Assembly (NCBI GenBank): GCA_012845835.1 | Contig: JABAKD010000013.1 | Location: forward strand, 4,958,628 to 5,022,627 | DNA from: Undaria pinnatifida | Lineage: Eukaryota; Sar; Phaeophyceae; Laminariales; Alariaceae | Direction: 5' to 3' | Length of the DNA stretch: 64,000 nt | Shown: positions 13,772 through 24,400 of the stretch, one piece after another | Numbering within the stretch: the first letter of the stretch is position 1 | Layout: each line of letters opens with the position of its first letter | Made by a program: the position numbers and the translations under genes | Notes under the pieces: model-generated | Told to the model about the DNA's origin: nothing | The model's input: the letters and a program-made list of their open reading frames with translations, nothing else | Database searches by the model: none

Positions 13772-14133
13772 CGGCCTGACTAACTTCCAAACCCTGGTTG
13801 TAACGAGTTCCGTGGACGCCGTCTTTGACATTGGGTATCCAGGGTGTTAGATGCGTGCTCTCGTAGCGAACCCTAGTTGATTTCAGTAAACAAACGACCA
13901 GCTGCAGCTGAAAATAAACGTCAAGAAGGTGGGGCATATACGGAGTACGCAGCAGCATCTCGGTACTACTTATACTGTCGAAAAATATAATCACGTGTAC
14001 TGCCCCAGTTCCACACTTCTGACATGCAATTATCCTACTAACATTAGCAATGATAATTCCCTTTCCGGCGAGAATGGGAACTGCTCTGTCTTTGTGTCTC
14101 GGAACAGATACGCAACCCTGAGAACATAGACTG

Positions 14134-14151
14134 TATAGACTATAGTCTATA
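14134..14151. repeat. Perfect 18-bp palindrome TATAGACTATAGTCTATA
   Basis: The sequence equals its own reverse complement and contains TAGACTATA and TATAGTCTA overlapping. It lies in spacer 1 in an AT-rich setting. The matching part of spacer 2 near 35.2 kb lacks it. Confidence 0.8.
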
Positions 14152-15710
14152 TTATAAAATAATACATCGTCTATAATATTTATACATAATTTTTGAATGT
14201 GATATTCGGTTTCTAGAAACCGCTGTCGGTCGCACACAAAGAAGACGAAATCAGCATTTTTGCAATTCCGATGAATGTCGAAGAACCAATGTCCAAGAAC
14301 AAAGGGGCTTCAGGGGTGCGCACCGCTCAAATCAATGTCGATTTCTGACACCTTCTATGTTTCGTACCTCGAAATATTGCCACTTTCTTTTTTATAGCCC
14401 GGAGTCGAGAACTGCTTCCCAAAACTGTTGTTCCAGGTATATTTTATGTTGAGCTCCCGTAAAAACTACATGTCTTTTCCGAAACAACAATAGTATTAGT
14501 GTTCATTCTCATAGCAAAAGCAATCATCAACTTGGAAACTTTGTGGTTGTCTAGAGCATGTTGTTCTGCAGCGGTTTTAAGAAGGAAGTCATACCTTATA
14601 TATTACCTGTCTTCCCAGCTATATCTCCGCACCGACCAAAACGATTGACTGTGATGCCCGACGGACTCACGACGTGCGATCCGAACTGACCATGTGTATC
14701 CCTGCGCGGACGCATATATTTTAGAATGTGTGTATTCGATTAGTATAGAGCATTGCGCTCCAGTAATTGTGCTGTCTAGCAAACGTATCTCCCTGTTTGC
14801 CATGCTGGGTGTTTGCATCTTCTATATACCAGACGTGCACAATAACTCGGCGCCAGGGGAATGGTACAACAAGCGGAACGGTATGACGGATATGGCACCA
14901 AGGGTGGTCTTTCGACCTTTCTGTTAATGACTGGTGAGCTGACAAGTGCTACGGTAGATATTAACTAACGGTTTCCCGGGGCTCTTCCGTTGAGATGAAC
15001 TCTACCCAACACTGTTCTTGAGTAGACTGAAAGGGCAACTAGATCAACAAACCGTTGGCCCCAGCGTACAAAAATAGAATATTATGGGCTTAGAGTACAA
15101 GATTTTCACTGCGAAGAATTTGGGATAAAGAGCCCGGTCATTCGGAAAAACCAATGCTGAAAGACGGTATCTTTAAAGCAGCTCGTTGAGAATATGCCGG
15201 TACGTCTTCAGTCTCTGTTGTTACAGTTTAATACGTTGCCCTTGGAAGTCAAGCCCATGAAGGTGGGTTTTTCGTCGCGTTGCTGTGCATGCGTAAGCTT
15301 CGTCTCAAAATACAGGTTTTGGCCGAACCGAAGATATTCTCATACTTGGCACATACATGCCTCAACTTCGTATCTGTGAGACACAGCACTGTCACGCTAT
15401 CAAATGAAAGGTGTACGATGAATGCTGTTATTTTAGATTTGGATACATGTTCTGTTTATCATTCGCAAATATCCACCCGACGTGATCATGTACAGTAGGT
15501 CAGGTAGAACGAATGCAACAACAGAACGTGTATGATGTATCCCGACCGGGGCGTGGAGACCACATCGCAGGGGCAGGAGTGTGGAATTTCCAGCAATTGC
15601 GCATTTTATGACAAACGGGTAACGACCAATCCCCCTGTCTTCGGCAATTTTGCATTTATTTTGAATCCGTTGTATCGTATCTATTAATATTGTGTATCAT
15701 ATCTAAGGTC

Positions 15711-15780
15711 GGTCGCCTCGGTGATCCAGTGGTTAACCTTGAATACGCCTGAAGTTGAAGCGGATCAAATCTCGGTACGG
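15711..15780 (+). other. tRNA-like sequence, possible SINE head or tRNA relic
   Basis: TGATCCAGTGGTTA (15722-15735) resembles a pol III A box and GGATCAAATCTC (15762-15773) resembles a B box, spaced as in a tRNA. The T stem does not pair and I cannot fold a full cloverleaf, so it is not a working tRNA. It could be the head of a tRNA-derived SINE or chance. Confidence 0.25.
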
Positions 15781-16612
15781 TATTTTTAGTTCGCAAAAAC
15801 ACCAACTGCCAAGCGCACTTGATAGCGTGGGCAAGCACTATTCAACGCGAGTCGACGAGGGCAGAAGGTCCTGAACAAACCGTGGGATATATACATATAT
15901 TTTTGGGCGCGTACCATTGTTGTGGTGGATGGGGCGGCGGCGAAGAGCCTCCTTATCGACCTAGATCTTAGCTACACTATACGGGTAGTGTGAAGGTGAA
16001 CCTTGGAGAAAAAAATGCGTGCGAAGATACAACCGATGAGATTACAGCAATAGAAAGCTGAGAAAATGTATCACAGCAATCACGTAGCCAGGTGTGTACC
16101 TGGATTCGATTCCAGCCCGGGGTTGTATATGCAAGATTGAGTACACTGCTGCACACCGCTCAATGTCAGCAGAATGTATATGGAAAATAGACAGTCCAAC
16201 ACCAATCAATCGGGCTAAGAAATTGTAATGTAGTCTAGTTATTTACTAAAGTTTCTGATGATGTTTTGGTAGAGTGACAGGAAACGCTGGTGGTATTGAA
16301 ATGCCTGTGTGGTACGCGTGTATTGAAAATTTCATGGCGGAGCTGTCGGGTTATCATGCTTCGAAGTACATATTTTCGTGCACGTCATCGCGGGCCCGTC
16401 GTGTGTTATTCTTGCAAAACTGCTGCCTGTGACGAGTACACATGCTATTACTTGGTACAGCGTGGACCAGGGCATACACAACGGCTTATCGTACAGTCAA
16501 AAGTTTCATAGCATTGATTAACAGCATAATAGAGGATACCGACCGAACGTACGGTACAATAAGGGTTATATGATCATCATGTTATGTATGTTGTTTTTTT
16601 ACGCTGTGTTTT

Positions 16613-16830
16613 AGAGTGGCTCAGGGTCACTCGCGGGAGTGACCCCCCTGTTCCTTGCGGCCGTAGGGTTTCTTTTCTTTGGTGCTGTTTTATTTTGGCG
16701 ATATATATGAATCTTAGATGGGATGGTTAGCTAGGTTGTGCGACACTAGCCACACCTAACGTGTTTTGGTCAGTGAGAGACAGAGTCACTAGTGCGAGTA
16801 TGATAGTGATAGTCTTGCAACACTATGAGA
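16613..16830. mobile_element. Degenerate relative of the 265-bp element
   Basis: It contains AGTGGCTCAGGGTCACTC followed by the palindrome's other arm near its left side, and GAGTCACTAGTGCGAGT near its right side, in the order seen in the 265-bp elements. The outer AGGCTACGG termini are not recognisable, so the limits are approximate. Confidence 0.5.
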
Positions 16831-17436
16831 TGATACATACACCATACTAACTTTACCAGTTCTGGTTTGTAGTTGCTGCAATGTTGAACCCAGAGACACA
16901 GTGGGATGCTGTTACAGCTGCCGCAGTGTGTTACTTCAAAATACCACAAAACGGTTTTCGATCTTCAGCAAAGTTCACCACACAATTAAAGTTCGTATGC
17001 GATTCGGGCACGGGCCCTACTGAGTCGACCATGCAGGGTGTACAATCAAGTGTTTCACAATAACGGTTGAGATCCACTTCAAAGTAATCAGACTTAATCG
17101 CCGTGTGTCAAAATGGTTGAAACCGAGAAATAGCTTTGAACCTTTTTGTTCTCGCCCCTCACCTATCTGCGCCCACACAAGTCAATAAAATTTGGACCTT
17201 TATCCACACACGTGTGTTTGTATCATATCATTACCCGGTCAAGCCACCAACAACAAGAGCCGTGGCGTGGCTACGCCGATTGCCTTGCAAAGCTAGCAGC
17301 TCGATCTGTCATTATTTAGATATATTCTCACCTCCCAGGTACTTTTTTGCCTTGTCTCTTAAACTGCACGAAACTGAGCAGCAAGAATGTATTGTATATG
17401 ACCCGCGTTCTACTATTGTTTTATGTAACACCTAGA

Positions 17437-17701
17437 CCCAGGCTACGGTAGGGGGGTCCCCTTTTGGGCCTTTTATTTCAGTGGCTAGGGGTCACTCGCG
17501 CGAGTAACCCCTTTGTTCTAATGCGATCTTACGTCTTCTTCCATGTTTCATATTGACGAAATCGATCCGCAATGCAAAGGTAACCTAAGCTACTCCAAAC
17601 AATTGCCTAAACCTTTTTCATCCGTGAGTTACAGAGTCACTCGTGCGAGTAGCTCAAACACACTAGTGAAAACGGGGGTGCCCCCCCTACCATAGCCTTG
17701 G
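17437..17701. mobile_element. 265-bp MITE-like element, copy b
   Basis: Same length and structure as the element at 9785: CCCAGGCTACGGTAGGGGGG on the left, CCATAGCCTTGG on the right, with the GGGGTCACTCGCGCGAGT palindrome near the left end and ACTCGTGCGAGT near the right. The two copies are close in sequence through the middle. The matching position in spacer 2 (about 41.64 kb) has no element. Confidence 0.75.
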
Positions 17702-18289
17702 TCCCTAGCACTCCAATACCGACGTATTTTACGAAGCATATGAACGTCTACCGTCGGCATATATGTGGTAGTATGAGTAGCTGTGTATGGCCTTCCTGTG
17801 GCCTCGCCAAAATGGTAAAATTGAGAAAACAGAACAATGTACATGGCATATGTAGACTATACCTTTGGTAAAGTCGATTGGGTCCAAGATATATCATATT
17901 ATAGATGGTATAACGATAGGGGTTTCTAGCTGAACATGGGGCGAGAGGCGGAGGAACTGCGGGCTGCCTCTGATGAAACCCGACATGCCCAGCCGGGCGA
18001 TTGAGGGTTGTCCAGCCCACGCGTGAGATTGGGTGTGCGCATTGTTGAAAAATATCGGAGGGTTTGTGAGTCGGCAGTGCTGCAGATATTGCGAGAAAAT
18101 TTCGCGTCATGGCTTTTGATCAAACCCCACATGACGGCAGTAAATACTGTAAAAGTAACAACAGACCAGGCGACGGCACGGGGTAATGTTATCGCTCACT
18201 GTCCATATAGTGTCCCATTGACGAGAAATCTTCCATGCTTAAACTCCGGTATGCCTGGTTAAACGCCCCTCGCCGTGCTGCATCGACCC

Positions 18290-18442
18290 CACACTACCCC
18301 ACACCACCCCACACCACCCCAACTCCCCTACCCACGCATTCATCCACCCAGCGTCAAACCTCACTGAAGCACAAAGGCGCCACAAATACACAGTACTTAT
18401 CGGGGATTGTACACGATAACTGTAGCATATAGTCTAAACCAA
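18290..18442 (+). promoter_or_regulatory. Conserved upstream region of copy 2
   Basis: A C-rich CACC/CCCC tract (about 18290-18355), a CACGCATTCATCC block and TATAGTCTA (18428-18436) precede the ATG. The same order occurs before copy 3. In both copies the similarity runs upstream for roughly 500 bp, to about 17.93 kb and 41.92 kb, so this segment probably holds the promoter and 5' UTR. No clear TATA box or start site can be fixed. Confidence 0.45.
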
Positions 18443-21400
18443 ATGACCACCACAACAATATTGCGAGTGGCTGGTATCAGTCTCCTTGCAGCCAGGGCAG
18501 CCATCGCCGCAGACACAGCTTCCCCAAACGACGCCATCGACAAGCCAGACTGCGACTCCAGCATCACGGTTTCCATCCGGTACTCCTCATCGTCGGAACG
18601 GCTGTACCTCGAGTCGGACGATGGTTCCACTCGCGGTGGCTGCATGACCCTCACAGAGATCTGGGAAGACCTGGACGGCAGCGCGCCATTGTACGCTGTT
18701 GATGCAGACAGCGGGGACGTGAGCGACACCGTGACCGGAACTTGGCTCCTCACGGAAACTCTTTACGTCGAAGACGGCATTACTCTCCAGGTGACTCACA
18801 ACCACCAGTATTGTTTTTTTTTTACACTTTTTTTACCTGCGACTCCCGTTGCGAATGAGCACGTTTATGTCTGTGTGTTGATCCGAGACGCGCGCTGCTA
18901 TTTAGCGGTGTATCAATTTTTGGACGTCACGGTATCTGCGACCTTGTTTTTGCAAATGTACGCTATCATTATGTTTTAGAGTGTCGTATTGACATAGATA
19001 GGTCGAATACCGCACAACGGAAAGAATGTGTAGAGCCAGATGTCAAATACGGAGACGTAGCACTGTGACGGCGAGCACCCGCTAAAAGCTCAACCGCAAG
19101 CAGTACCCTGACGTCAAACATTGACCATTCGGGATCGCATACCTCAGGCGATTTTCAGTAATGAGATGGACTCTTATATCTACGTTTTCTAGTGTACGGC
19201 ATCGCTTTTTCATGCGCATAATAAACAGCAATAATATGGGCCCATGTGGTGTGTCCGACACACTGCGTCACCAGGGATAACTTTGCATACACCAAATATC
19301 TCGTGTAGACGAAACCCGGCCCGTCTGACCCTGACATACACATATATTCCCCTTCTTTTCAGGTACACGGTACGTCCGCCGGGGGTGACGCCGACGAGCT
19401 ACGATTGAAGAGCACGAGCGACACGTACATCAATCTTCGTGGCCATGGAGGAAGCCTGGATTTCTTGAGTACCAAGGTGCGACTTATGTCAAAACACGTC
19501 CAACGTGAACGCTGTCAGGTCATACAGTGGCCTTCATCGGGGCATGTCGATGCCAATACTTTCCTTACACGATACCGTTCGAGTATATTATAGTCTTTCT
19601 GCACCTCGAAGGAAACAAATACATCAATATCTACAGCATAGTCAATATTGCTCGTTTTTCAGAATTTCATGGGTGGAAGGTCTTCTCTGCGTTTGATTGT
19701 TTCACACGACACACCTCCAGTTTCTGGTAACCCATCGACCTCTAGCGCAACCTATACCTATGTCGATGGCTTGTGGTAACGTACGGAGATTCCAGGAGAT
19801 ACCAATTACCAGTTGCCAATTACTTTCCCACAAACTCCCGAGACAGACGTCGGCAATAGTTACTGCAGTACAGCAGCTCGGGGACCTGTCCATCTCATAC
19901 CGTTAGACTTACTGACACAAAGAGTGGAAAAACAACACGCCAATATGTTTCACAAATGAGAGGAGCACGTACCCTCATTAAATGTACCAAACTATACAGC
20001 AAGTACCGCGGTCATACATTTTAAAACATACAGTTACGCACGAGAGGCAGGACGGGGGTACACAGCGGATAACACCAAACTTCTATTGACCCATTTTCCC
20101 TAGGTCCATGCAGCAGCGGAAGTCATATTCTAATCGCCAAGTGATTATCGAAATATCGTCGTTTCTACGGGAAAAAAAGCTCGTGCAGAATAACCCACCC
20201 CTCGGGTGCGTTTTTCGGTACTCAACTGACTCGACACGGTTTTCGATTTTTTGGTCGTGGGTACAAGTATCTTAGTTATTTGTGCCGTGCGACCCCATGA
20301 AATAAAACGATGAAATCACAGAAGGAAGAAAAAAAACAAGAAAAAAGGTCCACGACAAAAAACAGGGTGTATACCTGGGGTCACTGCTGCTGTGGCCCAA
20401 TAGCAACAAGTCTACGTTTTTGGGATTGCATTGGTACCTCTTTCCCTCCCCCATATATACTATGCGTTCTTATTCTCTGTTTCTGGCCATCATCCACTCT
20501 TTGTTCTTGTTTCGAGTATTTATACTGCTGTCGTTCTCCATTGACAAATTGCAGGTTGTTTAGTAGCCTGGCTGGCTTACGCTATGTCTGACTTACGCTT
20601 TGCGTTTGGGATTCCATGGCCGGCCATATAGTCTAATCTTACCCATACTGCCGTGTTTTAATCTGGCGTAGTGTACCAGGCAGTTTTTTGTGACGACAGA
20701 GCTTGTTTCTCTGAATGAATGGAGAATATCGGTACAGACGAAATCGTCGTCTTGGATTGAGATGGGTGGGAAGATGAGAAAAATGTGAAAAAAATAAGCA
20801 CCGATTGGGCCAAGTAAACAAACGCACGTCATGAGAGCCCTGCGATAGATAGGTAAACACAGGCAACGAAGCCTACATACACTTGGATAATATAGTGACC
20901 GTTCAAGTGGATTTAACACCTGCATGCACCTGAAGCCGACCTCCAGACCTGACCTCCAACCATATTCCTACCTTGATCCGTATGGGGGGCTGTGCGCCTG
21001 CTAATATGCCTTGTCAAGGCTGCAGGTTGACAAGGCGAGCTAGTGGATGCCGTGTTCGAGATCACGCTTTCCTCGTAGGTTGATCTTGCCGGATTGGGAT
21101 GATATATGTTTGTTTGTTGATTATTACGGGGGACCATAGTAAATAGGACCAAATATTGTTAGTCAAAATAGGGAAATATATTGGTTTTTGTGTGTACCGT
21201 AGGTCCTATTTACTATGGTCCCCCGTAATAGTTTCCAAGAAACCCCCTGTCCAGCCTGTGCGTAAATTGCTACATGCAGTACATAAACCACTTGCCTACT
21301 ACAGAGTCTGCACAGTCTTTGATTTATGATATTATACGAAATCGTAGTATATTTTAGCAGGCGATGATTGTTGATTAGTGAGAAAAAATGGATGAAAGGA

Positions 21401-24400
21401 CAGGCAGCGATGTGTGAACGGCCAAAAAAAAACGAGATGATGGCGCGAAGAAAATCAATATGCTATAACTGTAGGCCAGTGATTAAGCCAAGCCAAAAAC
21501 AATATCATTTTGGCAGGCGGATATTTTGTCATCGCACAGCGAAAACACCCACGACGTCCTGTAGGTTAATGGCGGTTCTCTATGGTGTCGATTTCACTTG
21601 ATTGTTCTGTGCTCCTTTCCTAGGGGTCAAACGTTACCGGGCAAGGGCGCACAAAAAAGCATCTTCTGGGTCCTCACTCCAAACTTTTTTTTTGGGGCCT
21701 GGCGGCGGGGGAGGGGGGGTGGGGGGTCGCCCCCACTAAATCCTATATAGAGAAAAATGCCACACTAATTGCTACCAGGTATATGAAACAAAGTGACTTA
21801 GTTATAGACTGGCGGAGAATGTGCTTAGTCAAACAACCGACGAACCTCGACAGCGTACGTATGAGGCCAGTGACACTAGGTGATGTCACCTGCTACAAGC
21901 TTAGTACATCTTCGTCGAGACCGCAACACCACGAGCTCGGTGGCAGTACAACTTGGTACCTACACGCTCAAACGCGGCGCGGCAAGGCGCGGCTAGATTG
22001 TGTGAAACCGTCAAAACGCGGCGAGATTGATATTTTGGCCGACGAACTTCCTTGTTCCGACCAGTTCTGCCGCATGCCACGCGTGTTTTGGCTTGTCTAC
22101 TCGGTGGTGTCAACGCCCAAAAGATCTTGATTCAAGCTCTGAGTAGAGCGCATGGGGGCGCACGCCTAAAAGTCGTTACGTCATCGTCAAATGTGGCACG
22201 ATTACCGGCTGCGACTTCGAGTTTCTTGTCGGCGGGAGCCATGGCTGCGAAGATTGCCATTTTTGTTGTACAACTTTAAAATTTGTATGTGCAAAAAGCT
22301 TTGAATACCAAAGATAAGCCAACCAGGTGGAAGTATGGTATCTTCATGTGCCGTTTAGAGTTACCTAGTAGTGGAGGTGGGGCATCTGCTACCGCTGTGT
22401 GCTGTGTTAGGGGCTGGGGCTGGGGCTGCTAGCCCAACTGCTGCAGCTGCTGCTGGGAGTGGTGGAGGTTCGGCCGGTCCAAGTACTTCGACTGCTGTTC
22501 CGAAGGCCACAGCTCGCGCGAGCATACCCCATACGGTTTACATCATACATACCCGAGGCCTTTTCGAAAATCCAAGTTGGACAGCACTTAGTCTACACGA
22601 CTTGAACCCTACATAGTTGTGCACGGCAACAAAAAACTCCGTCGATCGTGGTCCATGGTGCTTCCTTGCTGACCAACAAGCGACAACATGACGTTCAACG
22701 TCCCCAAAAGTGTCCAAATCAACGATAAACTTCGGAAAAAAATATATATATCTTTTTGGTAGGGGGAATGAGGGTACATAAATATGTTCTTTAGTGCGCC
22801 CTTGGGTATACCTGTATTTGGATATTGCCAAAGCACGAACGGGGCGCCGTTTCAATGGCACCATATGATATTTATACACTTGACCAATGTTGGCCAAGAG
22901 CCCCCGGGGACGGTATCACGTACATGCTGTCCACATGTTCGCACTCGTCACATCCAGGTTGTTGATGCCGTACCAGTGTATACACCCGGAAACTGGGTCT
23001 CCGAGTGGATGGGGCCGGGCACCCTGCCTGGGACCCTAGGTTTTTAACGAATATACCCACCGTCTTCGCGATTCAGGTGTTCGCGTGGGACACCGACAGT
23101 AACGCCGTCGACGAAGACGAAGACGACGGTCGCTCGTTCATCAGCGTCCTCTCGGAGGTCATCACCGATGACGACGAAGATTGCGACGGAAGGGCCAAGA
23201 ACGAGATGGGGGAGGGAAGGATGGACATCGAGGACAGCGAAATGGCATACCTTGGGTTCTACGATGGAGAGAGCTACGGCCTCGTGTGGAAGGTGAGAGG
23301 AAAAAAAATAGCCGTGTAAGCGATGAATGGCTGTTACTCATGCCGCCTCCGTACCCAGCACAGAACTGTCGCAGTTTATGGTGTGGCCGTTGATAGTGAC
23401 TCATGTGTTCGGGAGGGTACCATGCGGAGGCGAGAGGGAAGGACGCAGCTTGAGATGGCAGCGTTGGCATCCTCTCTGCAATCATTGGGAAAATAGCAAT
23501 CATTGCGAATATCGGTTTCCTGCTCGGACAAGCGGTATGTTGTGGCCTCGTCGCAGACGTAGCGGATCCGCCGTTCAAACGAACAATTCAACAACTTTAC
23601 TATTTCGAGAAATCCCGGCATTGTCACCCTGTACTAAATACTGATTACTATCCTGTACTGAGTTTTGCATTGAGTATAAGGATTGAGGTTGTGGTCCTAA
23701 TTTCCAGCACACCTAATCCATGTTATTTGTACAACATTGTTGTTTGATACCTGGTACCAGGTAGGTCAATACCAATTGTTGTATTCTCTAACAACATGAA
23801 AACAATTATCGAAACTATCAATGCAAAAGCGCGCCCTTTTCTGTGTGTTGATCAACATTTTTGCATGTTGCATATTTCAGAGATAGGGACTGTGTCTTTG
23901 CTGACACTCAACTAATTATCATACACATCGTACTGGGCGCTGCACCCTTCTTCTTATCGCCTTGTTTGATGCGCTCTGACAAGACTGACGGTATGCTGGA
24001 AATGCGGAAAAAAAGTAATTCCTTACTAACTCCTAGTCCAGAAGCCTACCTCAGATTCCAAAAATGTCCCTCTCTTGCTATGGCCCAAGTATTTCCCACT
24101 CAAGGGCTGCCTATGCTGATGACGTATCCTGTGAATCCAACTCGATGTACTAGGCCATTGCGGTAAACATATGCTTTCAATCATACCGCAAATATTGGTA
24201 TACTTGTTTTCGCTAAGGACTAGGATCAACAAGGGATCCAACCGTTAAAGGTAGATGTTCGTTAAATAGCCAAAAACGTTTATGAATAAGTACTAGGTGA
24301 GCTGGGTTACACTTTGTTTGCTTCGTGGATAGCAGAGAAGGCATGTATGGTATGGCATTACATCAAGAAACAACTTGTTGACGGGTCATGTGCGTGGCGT

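Larger units (their letters stand above)
6768..18442. other. Intergenic spacer 1, between copies 1 and 2
   Basis: 11.7 kb without a recognisable gene. It is collinear with spacer 2: matching blocks occur near 9.70/31.15, 10.30/31.48, 11.03/32.21, 12.40/33.58, 13.81/34.92, 14.79/36.11, 15.51/36.92, 17.15/41.39 and 17.93/41.92 kb. Spacer-1-only items are the 114-bp duplication at 8107, the 265-bp elements at 9785 and 17437, and the tRNA-like stretch at 15711. Indels and stops break every ORF between the two spacers, which argues against conserved coding. Confidence 0.8.

Noticed and set aside
16090-16132. T-arm-like sequence CTGGATTCGATTCCAG
   Set aside because: Only a short stem-loop and a B-box-like string; no A box or acceptor pairing at suitable distance, so no tRNA gene.
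22371-22616. Ala/Gly/Ser-rich ORF in copy 2 intron 2
   Set aside because: Low-complexity GCT/GGGGCT sequence within a copy-specific insertion; no conserved partner in the other introns.
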